The notes: generated by a model not told the origin, from the sequence alone. Shown: positions 1-7,010, numbered from the stretch's first letter. The stretch is 8,457 bases of DNA from Zwartia sp. (GCA_030653405.1 JAURZO010000116.1:1-8457); one strand, 5' to 3'. Numbers and translations are program-made.

Positions 1-963
1 GCGGACATCCCTCGTGTATGGTCACATCAATCAATTAATAAACTGGGTGTAGTATCCATACCAAACGTAGAGTCCGAAAATGTCAACGAAGGGAATTTCA
101 AACGCTACACACCATTTCAGATCGTGGACTACTTCTATAAATCAGTCGATAATCTTGAACAAACACTAACCACAATAGAAGGTTTTCCAGGCGGCAGAAC
201 ATTGCGTGACCCGCAGTCAGGACGAACTGTAGAGGATCTAAAGAAAAAACTGAATGAAATCAACCGATATTGGATTCTAGATTTTGATAATTACGCCCAA
301 GTCAATTTTCGACCAAACGAGATTGAGAAGCTGTCTGCAGAGATTCAACTGAAAGAGCTGAAAGTTCGCCAAAATGAGTGGCTTGCTCAAGCAAGCATCT
401 ATCGAAAATCGCTCAGCGACTATGACGTACTCAAGGAACAAAAAGAAATTTCCGGTTTTCCTAATAACGACTCAAGAAACGGGCAATCGAATGCCTTGCA
501 ACTTCAGGGAGATGCTGTTCAACGGCTCATAAATCTAGGCAGTCAAAACAAGGACGCCGAGTTTCGCCAAGAACTCACACTCAAGCGCGTCAATGCTGAA
601 ATTAAAGCCACAACTCTGGAGATGGAAATTTCACGCTTATCGAGACGCATTAGTGGTATTTCTAACACAGCAGCCAAGGAGCAAAAGGCGACAGTGCAAC
701 TTGATGCCTATGCAAAAGAAATATTGACGCAACTCCAGACAGTATCATCTAGCGTAAAGAGAATCCAATCCGTTCAAATGAGCAAATTCACTGATGATGA
801 TGGACTTCTTTATATCGGCAGCAATATCAGCGAGCGTCCAGCAAGCAGTTTAAGGACATGGGTTGCGGTACCTGGAGCGTTATTGCTGATTATTTTTGCA
901 ATATGGCTGATGCTTATTGGAATAAGACGCTACGGAATGCCGACCCGTACACTGCATGTCTAA
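1..963 (+). CDS. Partial unknown coiled-coil protein with C-terminal membrane anchor
   Basis: The reading frame is open from base 1 to a TAA at 961-963 (320 codons). The start therefore lies upstream of the window, and the GTG at 124 is probably internal. I do not recognise the family. Visible features: a hydrophilic body rich in E, K, Q and R with heptad-like helical stretches around residues 105-145 and 190-265, then a short segment containing DDDGLLYIGSN. Next comes one strongly hydrophobic stretch of about 22 residues (about 286-307, WVAVPGALLLIIFAIWLMLIG), followed by a basic tail with RR. This suggests a bitopic or two-segment membrane protein with a large coiled-coil domain. A Wzz/polysaccharide co-polymerase-like topology is possible, but the proline-rich motif usual before the second membrane segment is not evident. 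The gene is noticeably AT-richer than the minus-strand genes and runs convergently to accD, suggesting a different origin, perhaps a surface-polysaccharide or other accessory cluster. Confidence 0.7.
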   Translation, partial: ADIPRVWSHQSINKLGVVSIPNVESENVNEGNFKRYTPFQIVDYFYKSVDNLEQTLTTIEGFPGGRTLRDPQSGRTVEDLKKKLNEINRYWILDFDNYAQVNFRPNEIEKLSAEIQLKELKVRQNEWLAQASIYRKSLSDYDVLKEQKEISGFPNNDSRNGQSNALQLQGDAVQRLINLGSQNKDAEFRQELTLKRVNAEIKATTLEMEISRLSRRISGISNTAAKEQKATVQLDAYAKEILTQLQTVSSSVKRIQSVQMSKFTDDDGLLYIGSNISERPASSLRTWVAVPGALLLIIFAIWLMLIGIRRYGMPTRTLHV

Positions 964-991
964 ATAGAGAATTAAACTTACAAGCACTAAA

Positions 992-1012
992 GATTCTTCT
1001 CAGCGAGAAATC
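992..1012 (+). terminator. Possible weak hairpin after the left-edge gene
   Basis: GATT and TCTC on the left arm pair with GAGA and AATC on the right arm around a three-base AGC loop, with a two-base CT bulge on the left. It lies about 28 bases after the stop at 961-963. No run of T follows, so a rho-independent terminator is doubtful. Confidence 0.2.
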
Positions 1013-1116
1013 GAAAACCAAGTCATCTGGACCCTAGCTCTCCTGAAATGAATCTAACTGAGTCGGTTAAACAAGTTCACTCTGTAAAGTTGGAGAAATA
1101 TTGCTCAGAATTTTGC

Positions 1117-1146
1117 ACTCTTAAAATCAATATTGACTAAAAGAGT
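1117..1146. repeat. 30-base imperfect palindrome between convergent genes
   Basis: The outer arms ACTCTT and AAGAGT are six-base inverted repeats, placed symmetrically around a perfect ten-base palindrome TCAATATTGA. Twelve of the fifteen opposed positions can pair. It sits between the ends of two convergent genes, so a bidirectional transcription stop is one reading. A protein-binding operator is another. The missing T-tract argues against a classic intrinsic terminator. Confidence 0.45.
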
Positions 1147-1193
1147 CGTATCGCTAAGGGAGGCACCAATCAGGAACATCCCAAGCAATACAA

Positions 1194-2078
1194 TCAGGCT
1201 GCAGCGACGCTATCCATCGGCTGATTCGTCATGATTGCCATGAGACGCGCGATTTCTTCGCGCAGCTGACGACGATCCAGGACCATATCGATGGCGCCCT
1301 TTTGCTGTAAAAACTCGGATCGCTGAAAACCCTCTGGGAGCTTTTCACGCACGGTCTGCTCGATCACTCGAGGTCCGGCGAAACCAATCAGCGCTTTGGG
1401 TTCGCCAATCACGACATCACCCATAAAAGCAAAGCTTGCGGAGACACCACCCATGGTTGGGTCCGTCAGCACGCTGATGAAAGGCAGTTTAGCGCCGGCG
1501 AGTTGCGTGAGCATCGCATTGGTCTTTGCCATTTGCATCAAGGAAAACAAACTTTCCTGCATGCGCGCGCCACCAGAGGCTGCCACGCAAATGAAAGGCA
1601 CCTTGTTCTTGATCGCGGTCTGAACTCCCTGGACAAATCGCTCGCCCACTACCGAACCCATCGAGCCGCCCATAAACTCGAATTCAAAGCAGGCCAAAAC
1701 ACAAGGGACGCTTCGAATCGCACCGCTCACCACGACGATCGCATCCGTTTCACCTGTTTGACGAACGGCTTCTTGAACACGCTCGGGATACTTGCGAGAA
1801 TCTTTGAACTTAAGAGGATCCATCGAACGCGTATTAGAACCAATCTCGACGCGTCCCTCGATGTCGAGCAGGGACTCGATGCGCGCACGAGAACCGAGAC
1901 GCATATGATGATCACATTTTGGGCAAACGTTTAAGTTTGCAGCGAGGTCTTCGTTGTAGAGCACCGATTCACATGAGGGGCACTTGACCCACAAACCTTC
2001 GGGGACGCGCTTGGTTGAAGTGTCCTGTGTCTGAGTCTTATTGATTCGGGGGGGCAGCAGCTTGCCGAGCCAACTCAT
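1194..2078 (-). CDS. accD: Acetyl-CoA carboxylase carboxyltransferase subunit beta
   Basis: AccD is the beta half of the carboxyltransferase. With AccA it moves the carboxyl group from biotin on AccB to acetyl-CoA, giving malonyl-CoA, the committed step of cytoplasmic fatty-acid synthesis. The 294 residues show the N-terminal four-cysteine zinc ribbon (C33-x2-C36 and C52-x2-C55) that marks bacterial AccD. The crotonase-like carboxyltransferase fold follows, with GGSMGSVVGER at about 137-147 and SGGARMQE at 168-175, the conserved loop at the active site. Length is normal for the family. The ATG at 2076-2078 overlaps the trpA stop as ATGA. A strong GGAGGT (2084-2089) lies five bases before it, inside the end of trpA, so translation is probably coupled. 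trpB-trpA-accD order is common in betaproteobacteria. The usual next gene in many relatives, folC, is absent here. Confidence 0.97.
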   Translation of the reverse strand: MSWLGKLLPPRINKTQTQDTSTKRVPEGLWVKCPSCESVLYNEDLAANLNVCPKCDHHMRLGSRARIESLLDIEGRVEIGSNTRSMDPLKFKDSRKYPERVQEAVRQTGETDAIVVVSGAIRSVPCVLACFEFEFMGGSMGSVVGERFVQGVQTAIKNKVPFICVAASGGARMQESLFSLMQMAKTNAMLTQLAGAKLPFISVLTDPTMGGVSASFAFMGDVVIGEPKALIGFAGPRVIEQTVREKLPEGFQRSEFLQQKGAIDMVLDRRQLREEIARLMAIMTNQPMDSVAAA

Positions 2079-2953
2079 CGGTGACCTCCAGCAACGGTTG
2101 CATCAGCACTTGGTGCGCGTGCGACATCAATCGCCTGGCGAATACCCGCCAACCAACTTGCACCCGCATCAATGGCCGCCTGTGACTGCTCCGCATAAGG
2201 CAATCCGGCGGCTGCCTTGGTCATCGTATCGATCAGCTTGCTGCCGATCACCACGGCATCGGCCACGAGACTGATGCTTTGGGCGCTTTTTGCATCGCTG
2301 ATGCCAAACCCGACACCAACAGGCAGCGCAACATGCTTACGAATGCCCTTGAGTCGCGTTGCGACATCGGCAGTATCGAGGTGACCTGCACCTGTCACAC
2401 CATTTAGAGACACGTAGTACACATAACCACGGGCGATTTTGCCAACGGCACGAATACGCTCTTCAGTTGAAGTCGGTGCGAGCAAAAAAATCGGTGCAAT
2501 ATGGTGCTTGTTGAGCAGACCCACAAAGTCATCAATTTCCTCGGGCGGATAGTCCACAGTCAATAACCCGTCCACACCCGCGAGGGCCGCCTGTTCCGCA
2601 AAGGCTTGCTGTCCGATATTTTCAATAGGATTGGCGTAGCCCATCAACACGATGGGCGTGACCTGATCCTGCTTGCGAAAATCGGCAACCATGGCCAAAA
2701 CATGCCTCAGTCCAATCCCCTGTGCGATCGCATGCTCAGCCGCGCGCTGAATCACAGGACCATCGGCCATCGGATCTGAAAAAGGAATACCAAGTTCGAT
2801 CACGTCGGCACCCGCTTTGACCAATGCATGCATCAGCGGCACCGTCGTCTCGGGAAGGGGATTACCAGCTGCGATGTATGGGATCAGCGCAGCGCGTTGC
2901 TGTTGGGCTGCGCGATCAAACGCTGCTGCGATGCGGTCAGTGTGTTGAGCCAT
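2075..2953 (-). CDS. trpA: Tryptophan synthase alpha subunit
   Basis: TrpA cleaves indole-3-glycerol phosphate to indole and glyceraldehyde-3-phosphate, and passes indole through a tunnel to TrpB in the alpha2beta2 complex. The 292-residue TIM barrel has the signature GADVIELGIPFSDPMADGP at about 48-66. Within it E53 and D64 match the catalytic Glu49 and Asp60 of the E. coli enzyme. The LTVDYPPEE segment and the phosphate-binding GVGFGISD are also clear. It is somewhat longer than E. coli TrpA, with extra residues at both ends, including an alanine-rich tail ending in GGHR that overlaps the accD start. The gene begins 24 bases after trpB. The ribosome site is poor: the best candidate, AAAGG at 2967-2971, is 13 bases from the ATG. 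An in-frame ATT six bases before the ATG would be better spaced but is a rare start. Coupling to trpB translation is likely. Confidence 0.97.
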   Translation of the reverse strand: MAQHTDRIAAAFDRAAQQQRAALIPYIAAGNPLPETTVPLMHALVKAGADVIELGIPFSDPMADGPVIQRAAEHAIAQGIGLRHVLAMVADFRKQDQVTPIVLMGYANPIENIGQQAFAEQAALAGVDGLLTVDYPPEEIDDFVGLLNKHHIAPIFLLAPTSTEERIRAVGKIARGYVYYVSLNGVTGAGHLDTADVATRLKGIRKHVALPVGVGFGISDAKSAQSISLVADAVVIGSKLIDTMTKAAAGLPYAEQSQAAIDAGASWLAGIRQAIDVARAPSADATVAGGHR

Positions 2954-2977
2954 ATAAATATGAAAGCCTTTAAATCT

Positions 2978-4177
2978 TTAGAGCACGATGCCCGCGCGTT
3001 GCGCGACCGTGTTGATGTCTTTATCGCCCCGTCCGGACAGATTCACCAAAATCACCTGATCCTTTGATAGGGTCGGGGCAAGTTTGGCTGCATAGGCCAG
3101 CGCGTGGGAAGTCTCGAGTGCGGGAATAATGCCTTCGATTTGGCAGCAATGATGAAAGCTTGCGAGCGCTTCGTCATCCGTCACGCTCACATAAGAAGCT
3201 CGGCCACTGTCTTTGAGCCATGCATGCTCAGGACCGACACCCGGATAATCAAGTCCTGCTGAAACGGAATGCGTCTCGGCGACCTGCCCGTTTTCGTCCT
3301 GGAGCACATAGGTCCGGTTGCCATGCAAAACACCCACACGACCCGCTGTCAGCGAGGCGGAATGCTTGCCAGTATCAACACCCTCGCCTGCGGCTTCAAC
3401 GCCGACCAGCTTGGTGTTTTCAAAGGGAATGTAGGGGTGAAAAATGCCCATTGCATTCGAACCGCCACCGACACACGCCAAGACGTAGTCAGGCTGACGT
3501 CCAGCATACAGAGGCATTTGTTCGATCGATTCTTTGCCAATCACGGAGTGAAAGTTACGCACCATCATCGGGTAGGGATGCGGACCAGCTACGGTCCCGA
3601 TAATGTAAAAAGTATCATCGACGTTGGTCACCCAGTCGCGCATCGCTTCGTTCAGTGCGTCTTTGAGTGTTTTAGAACCCGACTCAACTGGCACCACTGT
3701 CGCGCCGAGCAGTTTCATACGGAAAACGTTAGGCGACTGGCGCTTGACGTCCTCGCTTCCCATGTAGACCACGCATTCCATGCCGTAACGCGCGCACACT
3801 GTCGCAGTCGCCACACCGTGCTGACCCGCGCCAGTTTCTGCAATGATGCGTCGTTTACCCATGCGGCGCGCCAACAAAGCCTGACCCAGGCTGTTGTTGA
3901 TTTTGTGTGCACCTGTGTGATTCAAGTCTTCGCGCTTGAACCAGATCTGCGCGCCACCGAGCTCTTCTGACCACCGACGCGCGTGGTAGACGGGGGTTGG
4001 CCGCCCAACGAAATGCTTGAGTTCGTATTCGAACTCGGCCAAAAACTCAGGATCGTTGCGATACTTGTCATAAGACAAGCGCAACTCTTCGATCGCCTGC
4101 ATGAGAGTTTCTGCAGCGAATACACCACCGTAAGGACCAAAATGCCCTTTGGCATCGGGAAAGTCATAGGGTTTCAA
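2978..4177 (-). CDS. trpB: Tryptophan synthase beta subunit (TTG start)
   Basis: TrpB is the pyridoxal-phosphate subunit that condenses indole with serine to tryptophan. The 399 residues are normal for the family. Visible landmarks are GHFGPYGGVF near the N-terminus and LNHTGAHKINN, whose K92 should form the PLP Schiff base (E. coli Lys87). AETGAGQHG follows, with E114 matching the catalytic Glu109, then the phosphate-binding CVGGGSNAMG and NLSGRGDKD near the C-terminus. The start is TTG (4175-4177). It is chosen because the conserved N-terminus begins at once and an AGGAGA (4185-4190) lies seven bases upstream; the next in-frame ATG would delete conserved residues. The gene leads a trpB-trpA-accD unit. 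trpF, which often precedes trpB in this group, is not present; the upstream neighbour is relA. Confidence 0.97.
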   Translation of the reverse strand: MKPYDFPDAKGHFGPYGGVFAAETLMQAIEELRLSYDKYRNDPEFLAEFEYELKHFVGRPTPVYHARRWSEELGGAQIWFKREDLNHTGAHKINNSLGQALLARRMGKRRIIAETGAGQHGVATATVCARYGMECVVYMGSEDVKRQSPNVFRMKLLGATVVPVESGSKTLKDALNEAMRDWVTNVDDTFYIIGTVAGPHPYPMMVRNFHSVIGKESIEQMPLYAGRQPDYVLACVGGGSNAMGIFHPYIPFENTKLVGVEAAGEGVDTGKHSASLTAGRVGVLHGNRTYVLQDENGQVAETHSVSAGLDYPGVGPEHAWLKDSGRASYVSVTDDEALASFHHCCQIEGIIPALETSHALAYAAKLAPTLSKDQVILVNLSGRGDKDINTVAQRAGIVL

Positions 4178-4184
4178 GACCGGA

Positions 4185-4190
4185 TCTCCT
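4185..4190 (-). promoter_or_regulatory. Ribosome binding site deciding the trpB TTG start
   Basis: AGGAGA on the minus strand, seven bases before the TTG codon. It is the only good Shine-Dalgarno in the region and supports the non-ATG initiation of trpB. Confidence 0.75.
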
Positions 4191-4264
4191 GATCAGACCG
4201 AGCTACACCGGCAACAATATGCCAAGCGTGTGACGCAATCGATAAAACTTCCACTAAAGCGGTG

Positions 4265-4273
4265 ATTTTAACA
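4265..4273 (-). promoter_or_regulatory. Putative extended -10 promoter for trpBA-accD
   Basis: On the minus strand TGTTAAAAT reads as an extended -10 (TG-n-TAAAAT, five of six matches to TATAAT). It lies in the 146-base gap after relA and would give a leader of about 80 bases before trpB. No good -35 box is seen at 16-18 bases. I see no leader peptide rich in tryptophan and no attenuator-like structure. Confidence 0.3.
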
Positions 4274-4275
4274 GT

Positions 4276-4296
4276 CTGCCGCTCGAAAAGCCGCAG
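4276..4296 (-). terminator. Weak hairpin after relA
   Basis: About 28 bases past the relA stop, arms CTGC/GCAG plus a further three pairs (one C-C mismatch between the two helices) close a five-base loop. No T-run follows directly, so termination here would be partial at best. The candidate trpB promoter lies immediately beyond it. Confidence 0.2.
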
Positions 4297-4323
4297 CTAA
4301 TCCCTCAAAAGCCATCCAGAACA

Positions 4324-6618
4324 CTAAGTGCCAGGCGAGCGCCGTTCAGCAAGCAACACACCGGCGACATCTCTTAATGCAACCAAAACGCGCTGCAACT
4401 CACCGCCATCGTGAATTTCGACAGTGAAGGACATGTAGGCCATGGAAGCTTTGCTATGTGTGTTGACACCCACCACATTCAATCGCAAGCGTGCGAACAC
4501 CTCGGAGAGATCTCGCAGAAGACCGGCACGATCCTGCGCCTGAACATGCAAATCCACGGGATAGATCGATTGAGCTGGCGCTTCGCCCCAAGCCACATCG
4601 ATCACCCGTTCAGGCTGTTTGGTTTGAAGTGCGAGAAAACTTGAGCAATCCGCGCGGTGAATCGAAACCCCCCGCCCTCGCGTGACAAAGCCTGAAATGG
4701 CATCAGGTGGCGCAGGTCGGCAACATCTGGCAAGCTGAGTCAATAAGGAATCGACCCCCACGACCAGCACGCCACTTTTACTACTATTTCCTGTCCGCTC
4801 GGTGCGCGCTGCATTCGACACAAGAGACTCGGCACTGAGCTCTGTTTGGGTCGCGACTGGCTGGAAGGCCGAATCGATTTGGCGCAGGCTGAACTCTTCT
4901 TTGGCCGCGGCCACATACAAATCATCCGCATGCGAAAAACCAAGTTGCTGCGCCAACTGCTCAAGATTGACTGCCGTTTTACCAAGGCGCTGCAGCTCTT
5001 TCTCAACCAGTGCCTGTCCCTGCGTCATGCGCTGCTGAAGCTCGATCGCATTGAACCAAGCACGCACTTTGGCACGCGCCCGTGGGCTGGCCAAAAAACC
5101 AAGCTGCAGATTGAGCCAGTCGCGTGACGGGCCGCCTGATTTCGTCGTGACAATCTCGACTGTCTGCCCCGTGTGTAATTTTGTTTGCAACGGGACCATG
5201 TGACCATCGATGCGTGCCCCCCGACAACGGTGCCCAAGATCAGTGTGCAAATGATAGGCAAAGTCCACGGGGGTCGCACCTGCTGGCAGCTCCACCACAC
5301 GCGCCTGGGGTGACAGCACATAAATGCGCTCTTCAGGTGGACGCGAGATGCGCGTCGGGGGTTTGCGACCGGTCACCGTGCCTGAGTCGAGTGTCGAGGC
5401 TGCGGCCGTCCCAGTGCCGCCACCCGGACGACTCGCGGCATCGGTATTCCAGGCGAGCAATTGGCGCATCCACGCCAATTGCCGATCGTACTGACCTGAT
5501 GCCGAGGTGGCATCAGCCGCAGGAGCACCCGGACGCGGCCCTTCTTTATAGCGCCAATGCGCCGCCATGCCGAACTCGGCAAACTCATGCATGGCGCGGG
5601 TGCGAATCTGGACCTCGAAAGGTCGGCCACTCGCATCTGCCACGACTGTATGTAACGAGCGATAGCCATTGGACTTAGGTCGCGAAATGTAATCGTCGAA
5701 CTCGTCCACCATCGGCGCCCATAGCTCATGTACCAGTCCGAGTGCGCTGTAACAGTCACGCTCAGTCTGCACGATAATCCGCATCGCACGCACATCGAAC
5801 AGTTCGCTGAATTCCAGATTTTTCTGACGCATCTTGTTATGGATGCTGTATAGGTGTTTTGGACGACCAGTGACATCGGCGGCGATGCCCATACGCTTTA
5901 AAGCGCCAGTGAGCTGCTCCACTGTTTCAGCAATGAAGAGCTCACGCTCGGCACGTTTTTCCTCAAGGAGTCCCGCGATTTCCTTGTACCGAACAGGATC
6001 GGTAAAACGAAAAGCCAGATCCTCCATTTCCCACTTCAGCTGCCAGATCCCTAAACGATTGGCAAGCGGCGTATACAGATCCAGTGTTTCTCTCGCAAGC
6101 GCTGGCTTGCAAGGCACCTTGGCACTCGCGTGCCAACGCAATGTTTGCAGTCGGGAAGCGAGCCTAAGCAACACAATACGCAGATCAGCCGCCATCGCCA
6201 ACAGCATCTTGCGCAACATCTCCTTTTGCATCGGCGCATCGTCAAAGCCGTCGCTGGCTCCACTTGCGATACCACTCAAGCGCAACAGTTCGCGGGCGCC
6301 CTGAACCAAGCGACCGATCTCTTGCCCGAACTCTTCTTTGATGGGATCGGCATGACGTCCCTGCAACAGGTCTGGTTGCAAAACCTCAGACGAGGCAACA
6401 AGCAATGCGGCCGTGCGCGTGGCGGGATCGGCCTGCATCCCGGCCAGGATACTGGCTGATCCAAAGGCATGATCAATCAGCCTTTCACCGGAGGGCGTGC
6501 ATTGCTCGCCAAGTGCCTCGGTTGCCCACTGTGCCGCACGGCGCAACAAAGCCTGATCGTCTTCTGTCATGTCGACGGTCAGGGCGTTCAGATCAAGAAT
6601 CAGAGTGGGCGACACCAA
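4324..6618 (-). CDS. relA: GTP pyrophosphokinase RelA, (p)ppGpp synthetase I
   Basis: A long RelA/SpoT homolog that makes (p)ppGpp from ATP and GDP/GTP on starved ribosomes. Domain order: a degenerate HD hydrolase domain (the SpoT-type HD pair in ALLHD is replaced by ALLVASSEV, about 71-79), then the synthetase at about 180-360. The synthetase has RLGIWQLKWEMEDLAFR, GRPKHLYSIHNKM and the EFDD motif at 306-309, which marks monofunctional RelA as opposed to the RxKD of bifunctional enzymes. Next are a TGS domain at about 430-491, a helical region, a zinc-finger-like Cys cluster (RCCRP at 631-635 and HRADC at 654-658) and an ACT domain at about 685-755. The 764 residues are near the usual size. 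A Gly/Ala/Ser/Thr-rich linker lies before TGS. The start is uncertain: TTG at 6618, GTG at 6615, or ATG at 6570; none has a strong Shine-Dalgarno. The gene lies 35 bases after the RidA-family gene and is probably co-transcribed with it. Confidence 0.95.
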   Translation of the reverse strand: MVSPTLILDLNALTVDMTEDDQALLRRAAQWATEALGEQCTPSGERLIDHAFGSASILAGMQADPATRTAALLVASSEVLQPDLLQGRHADPIKEEFGQEIGRLVQGARELLRLSGIASGASDGFDDAPMQKEMLRKMLLAMAADLRIVLLRLASRLQTLRWHASAKVPCKPALARETLDLYTPLANRLGIWQLKWEMEDLAFRFTDPVRYKEIAGLLEEKRAERELFIAETVEQLTGALKRMGIAADVTGRPKHLYSIHNKMRQKNLEFSELFDVRAMRIIVQTERDCYSALGLVHELWAPMVDEFDDYISRPKSNGYRSLHTVVADASGRPFEVQIRTRAMHEFAEFGMAAHWRYKEGPRPGAPAADATSASGQYDRQLAWMRQLLAWNTDAASRPGGGTGTAAASTLDSGTVTGRKPPTRISRPPEERIYVLSPQARVVELPAGATPVDFAYHLHTDLGHRCRGARIDGHMVPLQTKLHTGQTVEIVTTKSGGPSRDWLNLQLGFLASPRARAKVRAWFNAIELQQRMTQGQALVEKELQRLGKTAVNLEQLAQQLGFSHADDLYVAAAKEEFSLRQIDSAFQPVATQTELSAESLVSNAARTERTGNSSKSGVLVVGVDSLLTQLARCCRPAPPDAISGFVTRGRGVSIHRADCSSFLALQTKQPERVIDVAWGEAPAQSIYPVDLHVQAQDRAGLLRDLSEVFARLRLNVVGVNTHSKASMAYMSFTVEIHDGGELQRVLVALRDVAGVLLAERRSPGT

Positions 6619-6653
6619 GATTTCTAACCAAGAATCAATGAATGCGTACGCGT

Positions 6654-7004
6654 TTAAACAGCGGCAGTCACCACAATTTCAACCTTGTAGTCGGGGCCAG
6701 CCAAGCGGGCTTCGATCGTGGCGCGCGGAGGTGCGTTGCCAGCAGGAACCCAAGCTTCCCAAGCCTTGTTCATGCCATCGTATTCAACGATGTTTGCTAC
6801 AAAAACCTGCGCCATCAAAATGCGGGTTTTATCCGTACCTGCTTCGGCGAGTAACTTGTCGATTGCAGCCAATACTTGCGCAGTCTGCCCTGTCACGTCT
6901 TGTGTCGTGTCGTCTGCAACCTGTCCGGCCAAGTAGGCAACGCCGTTGTAAACGGCCATGTCCGACAAGCGCTTTCCAACGTTCACACGCGTAATGTTGC
7001 TCAT
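6654..7004 (-). CDS. RidA/YjgF/UK114-family protein
   Basis: A 116-residue chorismate-mutase-like fold protein of the Rid family. Archetypal RidA hydrolyses reactive enamine/imine intermediates such as 2-aminoacrylate released by PLP enzymes. Compared with E. coli RidA, the key arginine (Arg105) is present as R94 in PPRATIEARL, and the glutamate 15 residues later (Glu120) is present as E109 in KVEIVV. The cysteine of the PARSCVE motif is threonine here (T96), and the serine before GQ is alanine (A26). This is therefore probably a Rid paralogue rather than certain RidA, and its substrate is unknown; no symbol is given. The ATG at 7002-7004 is supported by AAGGA six bases upstream. relA follows closely on the same strand. 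A link to TrpB, which forms an aminoacrylate intermediate, is possible but speculative. Confidence 0.9.
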   Translation of the reverse strand: MSNITRVNVGKRLSDMAVYNGVAYLAGQVADDTTQDVTGQTAQVLAAIDKLLAEAGTDKTRILMAQVFVANIVEYDGMNKAWEAWVPAGNAPPRATIEARLAGPDYKVEIVVTAAV

Positions 7005-7010
7005 TGCATT

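Larger units (their letters stand above)
964..1193. other. AT-rich convergent intergenic gap
   Basis: These 230 bases separate the + strand unknown gene from the minus-strand accD stop. I see no convincing gene or tRNA here. It holds two dyads: a small bulged hairpin near 992-1012 and a 30-base imperfect palindrome at 1117-1146. Neither is followed by a clear T-tract, so the transcription stop for either gene is not obvious. Base composition resembles the left gene rather than accD. Confidence 0.6.

Noticed and set aside
124..963. GTG at 124 as the start of the left gene
   Set aside because: The same frame is open with no stop back to base 1, and the upstream residues read like normal protein. 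The gene most likely starts outside the window.
1167..1198. Direct repeat CAATCAGG (1167-1174 and 1191-1198) as an insertion-site duplication
   Set aside because: The copies are only eight bases long and 24 bases apart, the second overlaps the accD stop, and nothing resembling a mobile element lies between or around them.
1503..1934. + strand open frame opposite accD
   Set aside because: Antisense shadow of accD, with His/Arg/Thr-rich low-quality protein and no ribosome site.
3269..3970. Long + strand open frame (233 codons) opposite trpB
   Set aside because: It lies wholly antisense to conserved trpB coding sequence and has a composition typical of a reverse-strand shadow.
4178..4323. Tryptophan attenuator or leader peptide before trpB
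   Set aside because: No short frame with tandem Trp codons and no alternative hairpin set with a T-tract is visible.
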